DNA of 64,000 nt from Hymenobacter terrenus (GTDB lineage: Bacteria > Bacteroidota > Bacteroidia > Cytophagales > Hymenobacteraceae), in assembly GCF_000972495.1 (NCBI RefSeq), contig NZ_LATM01000002.1, forward strand, positions 62,001-126,000. The letters run 5' to 3'. Shown piece after piece: positions 1 through 7,886 of the stretch (positions within the stretch are counted from its first letter, which is position 1; every line of letters starts with the position of its first letter). A program made the position numbers and the translations under genes. Under the pieces are notes generated by a model. That model was given only the letters and a program-made list of their open reading frames with translations, was not told the origin of the DNA and ran no database searches.

Positions 1-507
1 CGCAAAGTCGATGTGTACGCCCAGGGCCCGCATTTTGCGGGCAATGTCGCGCGCCATCTGGTACACATATTTGGGGTCGTCCATGGCGCCCAGCGTCATC
101 TGCTTGGCGAAGTGGGCCGAGGAGTCGAGGCGCATGTCGAGGCCCCACTCGGCGTCCATGGCAATGAGCAGCGGTACTTTGGCGGCAGCCTGCAAGCGGT
201 TGGTCATCAGAGCTTGCCGCTTGGGGCCGCCCTGCAAAAACATGACCCCGCCGATGCTCTGGTTGCGCACTAGCCGCTCGATGCGGTCGACGTGGCTGCG
301 GTCTTTATTGGAATATGCAGCCACCATAAACAGCTGGCCCAGGCGCTGTTGAGGCGTGAGCGAATTGAAGACGCTATCGACCCAGGCCATCTCGGTAGGA
401 GAGGCGGGCAGCGGGTCGGCGGGCAGTTTTTTTATTTCGGAAAACGACAGCAACAATCCCGCTGCTAGCAACAATGCCGCAATGCTAAGCTGGAAAGGGA
501 TGCGCAT
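1..507 (-). CDS. Glycoside hydrolase family 3 protein, N-terminal part (partial)
   Basis: The gene runs off the left edge, so only about 169 N-terminal residues are visible. The start MRIPFQLS is followed by a hydrophobic stretch of about 15 residues, which looks like a signal peptide or membrane anchor. Then come a GH3 N-terminal region (LTPQQRLGQLFMVAAYS), IGGVMFLQGG and the conserved segment LLIAMDAEWGLDMRLDS, ending in GVHIDFA. This is the pattern of beta-N-acetylhexosaminidases of family 3, which remove GlcNAc from peptidoglycan fragments or glycans. Many Bacteroidota homologues carry a beta-lactamase-like C-terminal domain, but that part is outside the window. It is divergent from mutL. 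The family is clear; the exact substrate is inferred. Confidence 0.85.
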   Translation of the reverse strand, partial: MRIPFQLSIAALLLAAGLLLSFSEIKKLPADPLPASPTEMAWVDSVFNSLTPQQRLGQLFMVAAYSNKDRSHVDRIERLVRNQSIGGVMFLQGGPKRQALMTNRLQAAAKVPLLIAMDAEWGLDMRLDSSAHFAKQMTLGAMDDPKYVYQMARDIARKMRALGVHIDFA

Positions 508-828
508 CAGCCCCGTCGGGTTGGTGGGTTGGTTCAAGAGGCAAACGGACCGCGGGGGCCGTACTTTTGTCGTGGGTAGCAGCGGAACCCGCCGGCTAGG
601 TTTGGAGGTTCCAAATACAAGCCGGTTGCGGCGCGAAATGATTATGGTAATTGCCATAAAATTTCATGCTGGAATTCCGCTATTTAGCCGCGAAGGTACG
701 CAAAAAACCCTGTCACGGGTTTACAACGCGACTGGGTTACGGTTATTGTAGCGCACGCTTCCACTTGTAGCCGTGCCGGTTAGCTCACCCGATTTCCTTG
801 GCGCAAGCTCAAGCATGCGTTACTTTCT

Positions 829-2889
829 ATGCCTGATATCATTCAACTGCTTCCCGAATACCTCGCCAACCAAATTGCGGCCGGCGAAGTGGTGCAGCGT
901 CCTGCCTCGGTGGTGAAAGAGCTGCTGGAAAACGCCGTCGATGCCGGAGCTACCCAGGTTCAACTTATTGTAAAAGAGGCCGGCAAGCAGCTCGTGCAGG
1001 TAGTGGACAACGGCGCCGGCATGTCGCCCACCGATGCCCGCATGAGCTTGGAGCGTCACGCTACCAGCAAAATCCGCTCGACCGAAGACCTGTTCCGCAT
1101 TCGCACCCTCGGCTTCCGGGGCGAGGCGCTGGCCAGCATCGCGGCCGTGGCTCAGGTTGAAATTCGCACCAAGCAGCGCGAACACGATACCGGCACCTTG
1201 CTGCTCGTGGAAGGCTCGCAGGTAACCAGCCAGCAGCCCACCGCCTGCCCCGACGGCACCAGTATTTCGGTCAAGAACCTGTTCTTCAACGTGCCGGCGC
1301 GGCGCAACTTTCTCAAGAGCAATGCCGTGGAAATGCGGCACATCCTCGACGAGTTTCAGCACGTGGCGCTGGCCAATCCGCAGATTGCCTTTTCGCTGTA
1401 CCAAAACGAGCTGGAAGTATTCGGCCTGCCGGCCGGCAAGCTGAGCCAGCGCATCGTGGCGCTGCTAGGCAATGGCTACAAGGAACAGCTGGCCGCCTGC
1501 GAGGAAGTAACGCACTCCATTTCGGTGCGCGGCTTCGTGGGCAAGCCCGAGTCTTCCAAGAAAAGCCGGGGCGACCAGTTCTTCTTTGTCAACAACCGCT
1601 TCATTCGCTCGGCCTACCTCAACCACGCCGTGCTGGCGGCCTACGAGGGCCTTCTGGCGCGCGACACTCACCCGTTCTACGTGCTGTTTTTGGAACTGGA
1701 CCCGAAGGCCATCGACATCAATGTGCACCCCACCAAGACGGAAATAAAGTTTGAGGACGAGAAAACCGTCTACGCCGTGGTGCGCGCGGCTGTAAAGCAA
1801 AGTCTGGGTATCCACAATATCGCGCCGTCGTTGGATTTCGACGGCGATGTGAACTTTGCGCCCATCCGTCCGCTGCGGGCCGGTAAGGGCACCGGCGGGG
1901 TACCCACGGAGGCCAACGACCACCTGCCCGCCGCCACCTCGGCTGCCCGGGCGGCCGACTCCGATGGCCACCGCCCCGATGCCTTAGCGGCGGCTGCGCG
2001 GGTGCCCGCGGGTCCGTCAGGCTTCCCCAATTTTAACGCCGACACCCGCCGCGATGGCTACGAGCGCCAGCTCCCGCCCCGCCCAACCGAGCAGGCCCGC
2101 CGTGAGCTGGAGGCATTTTACCGCGAGCTGGGCCAGCCCGTGCGCGATGAATCGACGCTTGACAATGACCCAGCCCGCCGCTCCGCCGCCCCAGCCATTG
2201 GCGAGCCGGAGATGGCTCGCTCCGGCAGCCCGACCACCGGCTCCGGCGATTTCTCTTTGGGTTTGGCCAGCCCCGAGCCTCAGGCGGCCCGGCCCGCATC
2301 GGCCCGGGAGAGTGGCGGGGGAGTTAGCCGGGCCGTGCAGGTGCAGCAGCGCTTCGTGCTGGTGCCCGTGAAGTCGGGCGTGCTGCTCATCGACCAGGAA
2401 GCGGCCCGCGAGCGGATTCTGTATGAGCAGTATCGGCAGGAGTTGAGCCGGGCCGTGGGGAGCTCGCAAACCCTGCTTTTTCCCCGCACCGTCACGTTCA
2501 ATCCCAAGGATTTCGCCGTGCTGCGCGAACTTACCGAGCCGCTGCACGCGCTGGGGTTCATCTTCACCGAGTTCGGCCCCAATACCATTGCCGTCGAAGC
2601 CATCCCGGCCGGCATGCCCCCGCAGGACGAAAAGGACCTTCTGGAAAGCCTGATTGAGCAATTCCGGACCACGGCCGGCCCCCTTAAGCTCGACCAAAGC
2701 GAAAGCCTGGCCCGCGCCCTGGCCCGCCGCGTAGCCGCGAGCACGTCCGCTACCCGCCTGCCCGAAGCCGAGCTCAACGCCCTGGCCGACCGTCTCTTCG
2801 CCTGCCAAACCCCCGGCTACACCCCCGATGGCCGCAAAACCCTGGTGCTGCTCGACGGCCAGCAACTGGCCGATTTCTTCCGTAAGTAA
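829..2889 (+). CDS. mutL: DNA mismatch repair protein MutL
   Basis: The protein has 686 residues. The N-terminal GHKL ATPase is intact: the helix with E31 and N35 (KELLENAVDAGA), DNGAGM at about 60-65, GFRGEAL near 94-100, and the NVHPTKTEI transducer motif. A long, low-complexity Pro/Ala/Arg linker covers roughly residues 350-490. The C-terminal dimerisation/endonuclease domain starts near VQVQQRF. MutL couples MutS mismatch recognition to downstream nicking or helicase loading. The metal motif usually written DQHAx2Ex4E reads DQEAARERILYE here (from D522), so the histidine is replaced. It is upstream of two rhomboid genes on the same strand. The start chosen gives the conserved DIIQLLPE N-terminus. 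Confidence 0.97.
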   Translation: MPDIIQLLPEYLANQIAAGEVVQRPASVVKELLENAVDAGATQVQLIVKEAGKQLVQVVDNGAGMSPTDARMSLERHATSKIRSTEDLFRIRTLGFRGEALASIAAVAQVEIRTKQREHDTGTLLLVEGSQVTSQQPTACPDGTSISVKNLFFNVPARRNFLKSNAVEMRHILDEFQHVALANPQIAFSLYQNELEVFGLPAGKLSQRIVALLGNGYKEQLAACEEVTHSISVRGFVGKPESSKKSRGDQFFFVNNRFIRSAYLNHAVLAAYEGLLARDTHPFYVLFLELDPKAIDINVHPTKTEIKFEDEKTVYAVVRAAVKQSLGIHNIAPSLDFDGDVNFAPIRPLRAGKGTGGVPTEANDHLPAATSAARAADSDGHRPDALAAAARVPAGPSGFPNFNADTRRDGYERQLPPRPTEQARRELEAFYRELGQPVRDESTLDNDPARRSAAPAIGEPEMARSGSPTTGSGDFSLGLASPEPQAARPASARESGGGVSRAVQVQQRFVLVPVKSGVLLIDQEAARERILYEQYRQELSRAVGSSQTLLFPRTVTFNPKDFAVLRELTEPLHALGFIFTEFGPNTIAVEAIPAGMPPQDEKDLLESLIEQFRTTAGPLKLDQSESLARALARRVAASTSATRLPEAELNALADRLFACQTPGYTPDGRKTLVLLDGQQLADFFRK

Positions 2890-2930
2890 GCCTTGGCCGC
2901 GAAGCTCCCGCGGCGCTCTAAATTCGCTTC

Positions 2931-3722
2931 ATGTTTAATCTCACCCCTACCGTTCGCAACCTGCTTATTGTGAACGTTGTGTTTTTTTTGGCCCAAACCA
3001 GCCTGCTTCCCCTCATTACGCAAGTCGGTAGTCTTTACCCGATTGGTTCGCCGTATTTCTACCCGTGGCAGTTCTTCACCTACATGTTTCTGCACGGTGG
3101 CTGGGGGCACCTTATCTCCAATATGTTTGGCCTGATTTCATTTGGGCCGCTGCTGGAGCAGCGGTGGGGAGCCTCGCGGTTTCTCACGTTTTGGCTGATT
3201 TGCGGGGTCGGGGCCGGGCTGCTCTATGAAGGGGTGCGGGCCTATGAGATGAACAAGATGGAGCAGGCCCGGCAAGAGTTTCACCGCTCGCCCAGCGGGG
3301 CGGATTTTGCTAATTTCTTCCGTGATTATTTCCCCGAAGCAACGGGCTATGAGACGCTGGCTGGCGCCTTGCAGCGCAATCCGCAAAACCAGGAGTACAT
3401 CAACGCCGCTACCAGCGCCGTGGATGGCGTAGTGAGCGAAGTGCACAACGCACGTAACGGCATGTTGGGGGCGTCCGGGGCTTTGTTCGGCATCCTCTTC
3501 GCCTTCGCCTATCTGTTCCCGAACACCGAACTCATGTTGTTATTTTTCCCGTTTCCAATCAAAGCCAAGTATTTTGTGTTTCTCTATGCGGCCTATGAAC
3601 TCTATTCAGGCGTTCACCGCACGCCCGGCGACAACGTGGCCCACTTCGCCCACCTCGGTGGGCTGCTGATTGGGTTTATCGTGCTCAAGTTCTGGGAGAG
3701 CGGCCGGGAAAGGTTTTACTAA
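2931..3722 (+). CDS. Rhomboid family intramembrane serine protease (first copy)
   Basis: The protein has 263 residues and about six hydrophobic helices. The rhomboid catalytic dyad is visible: Ser182 in GASGALFG and His241 in AHLGG. HGGWGHLISNM matches the conserved helix-2 region. A polar insertion of about 70 residues (roughly 105-180) lies between the third and fourth helices and is longer than in simple bacterial rhomboids. These enzymes cleave transmembrane segments within the inner membrane; substrates cannot be read from sequence. It starts 41 nt after mutL, and a TAAATTCG box 4 nt before the ATG may be its own -7 element. A second rhomboid gene follows 65 nt later. Confidence 0.95.
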   Translation: MFNLTPTVRNLLIVNVVFFLAQTSLLPLITQVGSLYPIGSPYFYPWQFFTYMFLHGGWGHLISNMFGLISFGPLLEQRWGASRFLTFWLICGVGAGLLYEGVRAYEMNKMEQARQEFHRSPSGADFANFFRDYFPEATGYETLAGALQRNPQNQEYINAATSAVDGVVSEVHNARNGMLGASGALFGILFAFAYLFPNTELMLLFFPFPIKAKYFVFLYAAYELYSGVHRTPGDNVAHFAHLGGLLIGFIVLKFWESGRERFY

Positions 3723-3787
3723 GTAATAATGAATCATTAATTCACCGGCTGGTCCGGAAAATTCGCTGAATCCGTTTAATCCCTGCT

Positions 3788-4699
3788 ATGAGCATTGTTC
3801 AAGATATCCGCACTGCTTTCAGTCGCCGCGATAATGCCCTCATTCAGCTCATCTTGCTGAATGTGCTGGTATTCGCAGGCCTCATTGTCTTGCGCGCCAT
3901 TCTCACCATCAGCAGCGCCAGTGGCTATTACCCGCCCGTGCTGCGGCAGTTCGAGTTGTCCTCGGCCCTGCCCGTCCTCCTCCGGCATCCCTGGACGGTG
4001 CTGACCTACGCCTTCACCCACGAAGGCTTCTTTCATATCCTATTCAACCTGCTGAATCTTTATTGGTTCGGGCAGTTGGTACGTGAGTACCTGGGCGACC
4101 GTCGCCTCGTGAGCATCTACATACTGGGTGCGCTGGCCGGGGCCACAGTTTTCCTCCTGAGCTACAACCTGGTGCCCGTGTTTCAGCCCGCCGTGGGTTC
4201 GCCAATGATTGGGGCGTCGGCCGCCGTCACGGCCATCATCGTGGCCGGCGCCACGCTGCTGCCCGACTACACGTTCATGCTCATTCTCATCGGTCCCGTC
4301 AAAATCAAGTGGATTGCGGCCGTGGTAGTGCTTATTTCCCTGGCCGGCGTCAACGGTGGCAATCCCGGCGGTGAAATTGCTCACCTGGGTGGCGCCCTGC
4401 TCGGTTTCGTGTTCATCAAGCAGCTGCAAGCTGGCCGCGACCTCGGCCGCCCCATACAAGCCGTGGGCAATTGGTTCAGCAACCTGTTCAGCAGCCGGCC
4501 GGCCATGCGCGTAAGCAGCACCAGCCGCCGCCCCGAGCCGGTAGCCGCCACGTCTTCGAGCAGCGGCAAAAAACCAGCCATGGCCAACCAGCCGCTGCAA
4601 GACGAAATCGACAACATCCTCGACAAAATCTCGCGCTCGGGCTACGAGAGCCTTTCCAAGGAAGAAAAACAGAAGCTCTTCCGCGCTAGCCAGCAGTAA
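3788..4699 (+). CDS. Rhomboid family intramembrane serine protease (second copy)
   Basis: The protein has 303 residues. The rhomboid core carries Ser144 in IGASAAV and His199 in IAHLGG, with the helix-2 motif HEGFFHILFNLLNLYWFG. After the last membrane helix comes a cytoplasmic tail of roughly 85 residues that is Ser/Pro/Arg rich and ends in a charged helix (DEIDNILDKISRSGYESLS). This SGYESLSKEEK-type tail is common in Bacteroidota rhomboids. It is probably transcribed with the first rhomboid gene. It is clearly a paralogue and not a duplication artefact, since the two proteins differ along most of their length. Confidence 0.95.
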   Translation: MSIVQDIRTAFSRRDNALIQLILLNVLVFAGLIVLRAILTISSASGYYPPVLRQFELSSALPVLLRHPWTVLTYAFTHEGFFHILFNLLNLYWFGQLVREYLGDRRLVSIYILGALAGATVFLLSYNLVPVFQPAVGSPMIGASAAVTAIIVAGATLLPDYTFMLILIGPVKIKWIAAVVVLISLAGVNGGNPGGEIAHLGGALLGFVFIKQLQAGRDLGRPIQAVGNWFSNLFSSRPAMRVSSTSRRPEPVAATSSSSGKKPAMANQPLQDEIDNILDKISRSGYESLSKEEKQKLFRASQQ

Positions 4700-4732
4700 G
4701 TACTCTCCCTCTTACAGCCTATCGCACCGCGC

Positions 4733-4780
4733 ATCAGTAGCGCGAACGTTATAGTTCGCGTGCCAGAACGAGCTACTGAT
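4733..4780. repeat. REP-type palindrome, copy 1
   Basis: The core GCGAACGTTATAGTTCGC is a hairpin. It differs at two central positions from the REP core GCGAACTTTGTAGTTCGC that flanks the transposase gene at 24.4-25.2 kb. Outer sequences CATCAGTAG and CTACTGATG form a second inverted pair around it. It lies 34 bp after the rhomboid stop codon and directly before the 21-bp array. Confidence 0.75.
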
Positions 4781-4862
4781 GAGGAGAGCCGGTTTAGCAG
4801 CCGCCGGCCTCTCTCTCGGAGAGGAGGCCAGGAACGAGGCGACCCGCTACTTCCCTATGCAC

Positions 4863-5093
4863 CCCGCAAACCCATTGTAACACCCCGCGAACTTACCTAT
4901 GGGGCCTGCGAACCCGCACATGCACCCCGTAAACTGCTGCATGGACTCCGCAAATCCGCCCGTGTAGACCGCAAACTGCTTCACGTGGGCAGCAAATCGC
5001 CACATGGTACCCGCAAATCGTTTCATGTAGGCAGCAAATCGCCACATGGTACCCGCGAACCGCTTCATGTAGGCTGCACAGGCTCATACACGC
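4863..5093. repeat. 21-bp tandem repeat array A
   Basis: Ten clear units and one degenerate unit follow each other in strict 21-bp register from 4863. Typical units begin CCCGCAAA or GCAGCAAA and have CATG near position 15. Units at 4989 and 5031 are identical, as are most bases of 5010 and 5052. No unit is interrupted by unique spacers, so it is not CRISPR. On the minus strand one frame encodes a heptad of the form (R/W)FAGxM(K/W). Confidence 0.85.
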
Positions 5094-5104
5094 TGCACAG
5101 ACCC

Positions 5105-5155
5105 AAACACGATGTTTCAGCCGAAACACCATGTTTCTGCCAAAACACGCTGCGT
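5105..5155. repeat. AAACAC-motif cluster next to array A
   Basis: Three copies of a 13-bp motif start at 5105, 5124 and 5143, exactly 19 bp apart: AAACACGATGTTT, AAACACCATGTTT and AAACACGCTGCGT. The first two are near-palindromic. The same kind of cluster sits beside array B at 23270-23330 in inverted orientation. Confidence 0.8.
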
Positions 5156-5181
5156 AGCCCCACCCCGGCCCATCCCCATGC

Positions 5182-5214
5182 AAAAGGGCCGCCCCGCCAC
5201 TGCGGAACGGCCCT
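5182..5214 (-). terminator. Intrinsic terminator of mdh
   Basis: On the minus strand AGGGCCGTTCCGC pairs with GCGGGGCGGCCCT and is followed by TTTTG. It lies 45 nt past the mdh stop codon. Confidence 0.8.
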
Positions 5215-5258
5215 CACGCCGCAGCCTCTAAGGCTGCTTCAACTACTAAACCAAGCGC

Positions 5259-6197
5259 TTACGCCGTCTGGCCCAGTTTATCCAGCGCATCCATCACCTC
5301 TTTCACGTGGCCGCGCGAGGTTTCCAGCAAGGCTTTCTCCTCGTCGTTGAGCTGCAGCTCAATCACGCGCTCCACGCCGTTTTTGCCCAGTATAACCGGG
5401 GCGCCGAGGTACACACCGTTGATGCCATACTCCCCTTGCAGCTCGATGCACACGGGGAACACGCGGCGCTGGTCGCGCACGATGGCCTCCACCATTTGGG
5501 CCGCCGCCGCGCCCGGCGCGTACCAAGCCGAGGTACCCATGAGCTTCACCAGCTCGCCGCCACCCTGGGCGGTGCGCTGCACAATGGCGTCCAGCTCAGC
5601 TTTGCCAATAAGCTCGGTAACGGGAATGCCGCCTACGGTAGTGTAGCGGGGCAGCGGCACCATAGTGTCGCCGTGGCCGCCCATCAGCACGGCCTGAATG
5701 TCTTTGGGGCTCACGTTCAACGCCTCGGCCAGGAAGGCGCGGTAGCGGGCCGTGTCCAGAATGCCGGCCATGCCGAACACCTTTTCGCGGGGCAGCTTGG
5801 CGGTAAGGTGAGCTTGGTAAGTCATCACATCGAGCGGGTTGCTCACCACGATGATGATGGCGTTGGGGGAGTGGGCCACCACTTGCTCCGTCACCGATTT
5901 CACGATGCCGGCGTTCACCGAAATCAGGTCGTCGCGGCTCATGCCGGGCTTGCGGGGCAGGCCCGAGGTGATGACCACTACATCGGAGCCCGCCGTGCGG
6001 GCGTAGTCGTTGGTGACGCCCACGGTGCGCGAATCGTAGCCAATAATCGGGGCTTTCTGCCAAATATCGAGCGATTTGCCTTCAGCAATACCTTCCTTGA
6101 TGTCAACCAGAACAATTTCGTTGGCAATTTCACGAGTGGCGAGCACGTCGGCACAGGTTGCGCCTACGTTGCCGGCTCCGACTACGGTAACTTTCAT
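5259..6197 (-). CDS. mdh: Malate dehydrogenase
   Basis: The enzyme has 312 residues from the MKVTVVGAGNVG start. It is an LDH-like malate dehydrogenase that interconverts malate and oxaloacetate with NAD in the TCA cycle. Visible elements are the Rossmann motif GAGNVG at 7-12, LVDIKEG with the NAD-selective Asp, GLPRKPGMSRDDL (substrate-loop arginines), VVSNPLDVMTY, and the catalytic His175 in GGHGDTMVP. A 12-residue upstream extension in the same frame (starting at 6233) is less likely because the -7 element at 6231-6238 would overlap it. A terminator follows. It is a single gene, convergent with the rhomboids. Confidence 0.97.
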   Translation of the reverse strand: MKVTVVGAGNVGATCADVLATREIANEIVLVDIKEGIAEGKSLDIWQKAPIIGYDSRTVGVTNDYARTAGSDVVVITSGLPRKPGMSRDDLISVNAGIVKSVTEQVVAHSPNAIIIVVSNPLDVMTYQAHLTAKLPREKVFGMAGILDTARYRAFLAEALNVSPKDIQAVLMGGHGDTMVPLPRYTTVGGIPVTELIGKAELDAIVQRTAQGGGELVKLMGTSAWYAPGAAAAQMVEAIVRDQRRVFPVCIELQGEYGINGVYLGAPVILGKNGVERVIELQLNDEEKALLETSRGHVKEVMDALDKLGQTA

Positions 6198-6230
6198 TGG
6201 GATGGGGTTAAAATGGAGTAGGGATGGCCG

Positions 6231-6238
6231 CAAAAGTA
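6231..6238 (-). promoter_or_regulatory. -7 promoter element of mdh
   Basis: The minus strand reads TACTTTTG, a match to the Bacteroidota -7 consensus TAnnTTTG. It ends 33 nt before the chosen mdh start. A TTGG lies 17 bp further upstream, so the -33 part is imperfect. Confidence 0.5.
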
Positions 6239-6310
6239 ACGCCCACGCCGTAACTCCAACCTCTCTGATTGGAGAATTTAGCGCCTAATCTTCCTGCCGT
6301 CGGCCGGGCA

Positions 6311-7642
6311 TCAGAGCCGCTGCACGGTCAGCACCCGCACGGTTTCCTCGCTCACCTTAAACCGGTCGTCCACCCGCCAGCCCACCACCCAGCAAATCTT
6401 GCCGTCGGCCGAGGTCAGCACGCGCACATCGTCTTTGAGGTTGAGCGGCACTTTCTGATCGATGAGGAAGTCGCTGAGCAGCTTTTTACCCTTCATGCCC
6501 AGCGGCATAAACCAGTCGCCTTCCTGCCAGCGGCGCAGCGTGAGCGGAAATTTCAGCTTGTCGGCATCGAGTGCGGCCGTGCTCTTCGAGCGCGGAATGA
6601 TGAAGTGCCGGGCATCATCGTGCAGCTCAGCTTTGAGGCGCATCCCATCGGCCAGCAAATCAGTCTGGCCCGCCGCCAGCTGAAACGTACCGAACTGCGT
6701 GAGCCGCCGCGGCGTGATAACCAAGTTCTCCCGGTCCTTCACCAAGCGGTGCGTGGGCGAGTCAAAGCGCCGGCCCGACTCGCCGGGGAAAGCGGCCACG
6801 ATGTCCTTTACCACCAGCCAGGAAAAGCCGAACGGGCGCAGGATTTCGTGCAGCACCAGGGCGGTGGCCGTCGTTTTTTGCAGGGTGGCAATGTTGAGGT
6901 AGGTTACTTCGGCTTCGTCGCGGCGAGCCTGGACGGCAGTGTCGGCCACGTAGCGGCGCACAATTTCCTCGGCGCCGCCCACCCGCTCGGCGGTGCCGTG
7001 CATGGTCTGGTCGAGGTTAGGATTGATTTCGCGCAGCACCGGCAGCACCTCGTGGCGCAGCAGGTTGCGTTGGTACACGGGGCTATCGTTGCTGTCGTCT
7101 TCGCGCCACTTCAGGCCGCGCTCTACCAGGTAGTCGTGCAGGTCGTCGCGGCCCAGGCCCAGCAGCGGGCGCACCACGTAGCCATTTTTCACCTGAATGC
7201 CGTGCAGGCCGGCCAGCCCAGTGCCGTGGGTGAGGTTCAGAATCATTGTTTCGGCCTCGTCGCGCTGGTGATGAGCCGTGGCAATGTAGGCCAGGTCCTG
7301 CGCCGCCCGCACCTGCTCAAACCACCGGTAGCGCAGGAGGCGGGCAGCCATTTGGGTCGAAATGCCTTCCTGCTCCGCAAAGGCGTTGGTCTGGAAAAAC
7401 TCGGCGAAATAGGGGCGGCCGTACTGCTTAGCCAGCTTGCGCACAAACTGCTCATCGGCATCGGCATCTTCGCCGCGCAGCCCAAAATGGCAGTGCGCCA
7501 CCGCCACTTGAACCCCCAGGCGGTGCAAAATGTCTAACAATACCACCGAATCAAGCCCGCCGCTGACGGCCACCAGCAATGGGTCGTTTTCAATGGAGAA
7601 TAGGGAATGTTCTTCGATAAATTGGCGAACAGTATCGAGCAT
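6311..7642 (-). CDS. tilS: tRNA(Ile)-lysidine synthase
   Basis: The protein has 443 residues from the start MLDTVRQF. The PP-loop ATP pyrophosphatase motif SGGLDSVVLLD lies near residues 27-37, followed by HCHFGLRGEDADADE, the usual TilS signature region. The C-terminal half ends in the small TilS C-domain with LRRWQEGDWFMPLGMKGKKLLSDFL. The enzyme turns cytidine 34 of the CAU-anticodon tRNA-Ile into lysidine, changing its decoding from AUG to AUA, and is usually essential. A start nine codons upstream exists, but the MLDTVRQF start fits the family better. Confidence 0.95.
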   Translation of the reverse strand: MLDTVRQFIEEHSLFSIENDPLLVAVSGGLDSVVLLDILHRLGVQVAVAHCHFGLRGEDADADEQFVRKLAKQYGRPYFAEFFQTNAFAEQEGISTQMAARLLRYRWFEQVRAAQDLAYIATAHHQRDEAETMILNLTHGTGLAGLHGIQVKNGYVVRPLLGLGRDDLHDYLVERGLKWREDDSNDSPVYQRNLLRHEVLPVLREINPNLDQTMHGTAERVGGAEEIVRRYVADTAVQARRDEAEVTYLNIATLQKTTATALVLHEILRPFGFSWLVVKDIVAAFPGESGRRFDSPTHRLVKDRENLVITPRRLTQFGTFQLAAGQTDLLADGMRLKAELHDDARHFIIPRSKSTAALDADKLKFPLTLRRWQEGDWFMPLGMKGKKLLSDFLIDQKVPLNLKDDVRVLTSADGKICWVVGWRVDDRFKVSEETVRVLTVQRL

Positions 7643-7659
7643 AATAAAAGGGGGTATCA

Positions 7660-7819
7660 GGCACCTCACCTAAAAGCGAAGAGCGTAACGAACAGAATTG
7701 AAGAGGGTAAAAGTGGAGCGGTAAAAGATAAAACAGTCTGCCTTTCAACTCTTCACTAATAACCTCATAGTTGCCATCAGGCTCCCCTCTCCTGGGAGAA
7801 GGGCCGGGGGTGAGGTGCC
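7660..7819. repeat. Dispersed repeat with inverted GGCACCTCACC ends
   Basis: GGCACCTCACC at 7660-7670 is inverted at 7809-7819. The right part (CCCTCTCCTGGGAGAAGGGCC) is hairpin-forming and GC-rich, and resembles degenerate dispersed intergenic repeats of this group. It fills most of the tilS / OstA-like gene gap. Confidence 0.5.
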
Positions 7820-7870
7820 CCGGATGGGTACTACCACGCAAAGATGCGCGTTAGCCCCGGCCCCCGTCCG

Positions 7871-7878
7871 TACCTTTG
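7871..7878 (+). promoter_or_regulatory. -7 promoter element of the OstA-like gene
   Basis: TACCTTTG matches TAnnTTTG exactly and ends only 8 nt before the ATG at 7887, so the transcript would have almost no leader. No clear -33 element is seen 20 bp upstream. Confidence 0.5.
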
Positions 7879-7886
7879 ACCACCGA

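Larger units (their letters stand above)
4700..5181. other. Gene-free intergenic region holding a REP palindrome and a 21-bp repeat array
   Basis: This stretch lies between the convergent genes for rhomboid 2 and malate dehydrogenase. It holds a REP-type palindrome near 4736-4761, a 21-bp periodic array from about 4863 to 5093, and three 19-bp-spaced AAACAC motifs at 5105-5155. Open frames here exist in several phases only because the period is a multiple of three. No convincing conventional gene was seen. Confidence 0.8.

Noticed and set aside
356..751. 131-residue frame left of mutL
   Set aside because: It overlaps the GH3 start in antisense and non-coding DNA; no start signals or family motifs.
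1465..2865. Long minus-strand frames inside mutL
   Set aside because: High GC at third positions opens antisense frames; mutL itself has clear family motifs.
4863..5093. CRISPR array at 4.9 kb or 23.4 kb
   Set aside because: The repeats are contiguous 21-bp units without unique spacers, and no cas genes are in the window.
4760..5350. 196-residue plus-strand frame through the 4.8-5.3 kb region
   Set aside because: It spans the REP palindrome, the 21-bp array and the mdh coding strand in antisense. The open frame comes from the 21-bp period.
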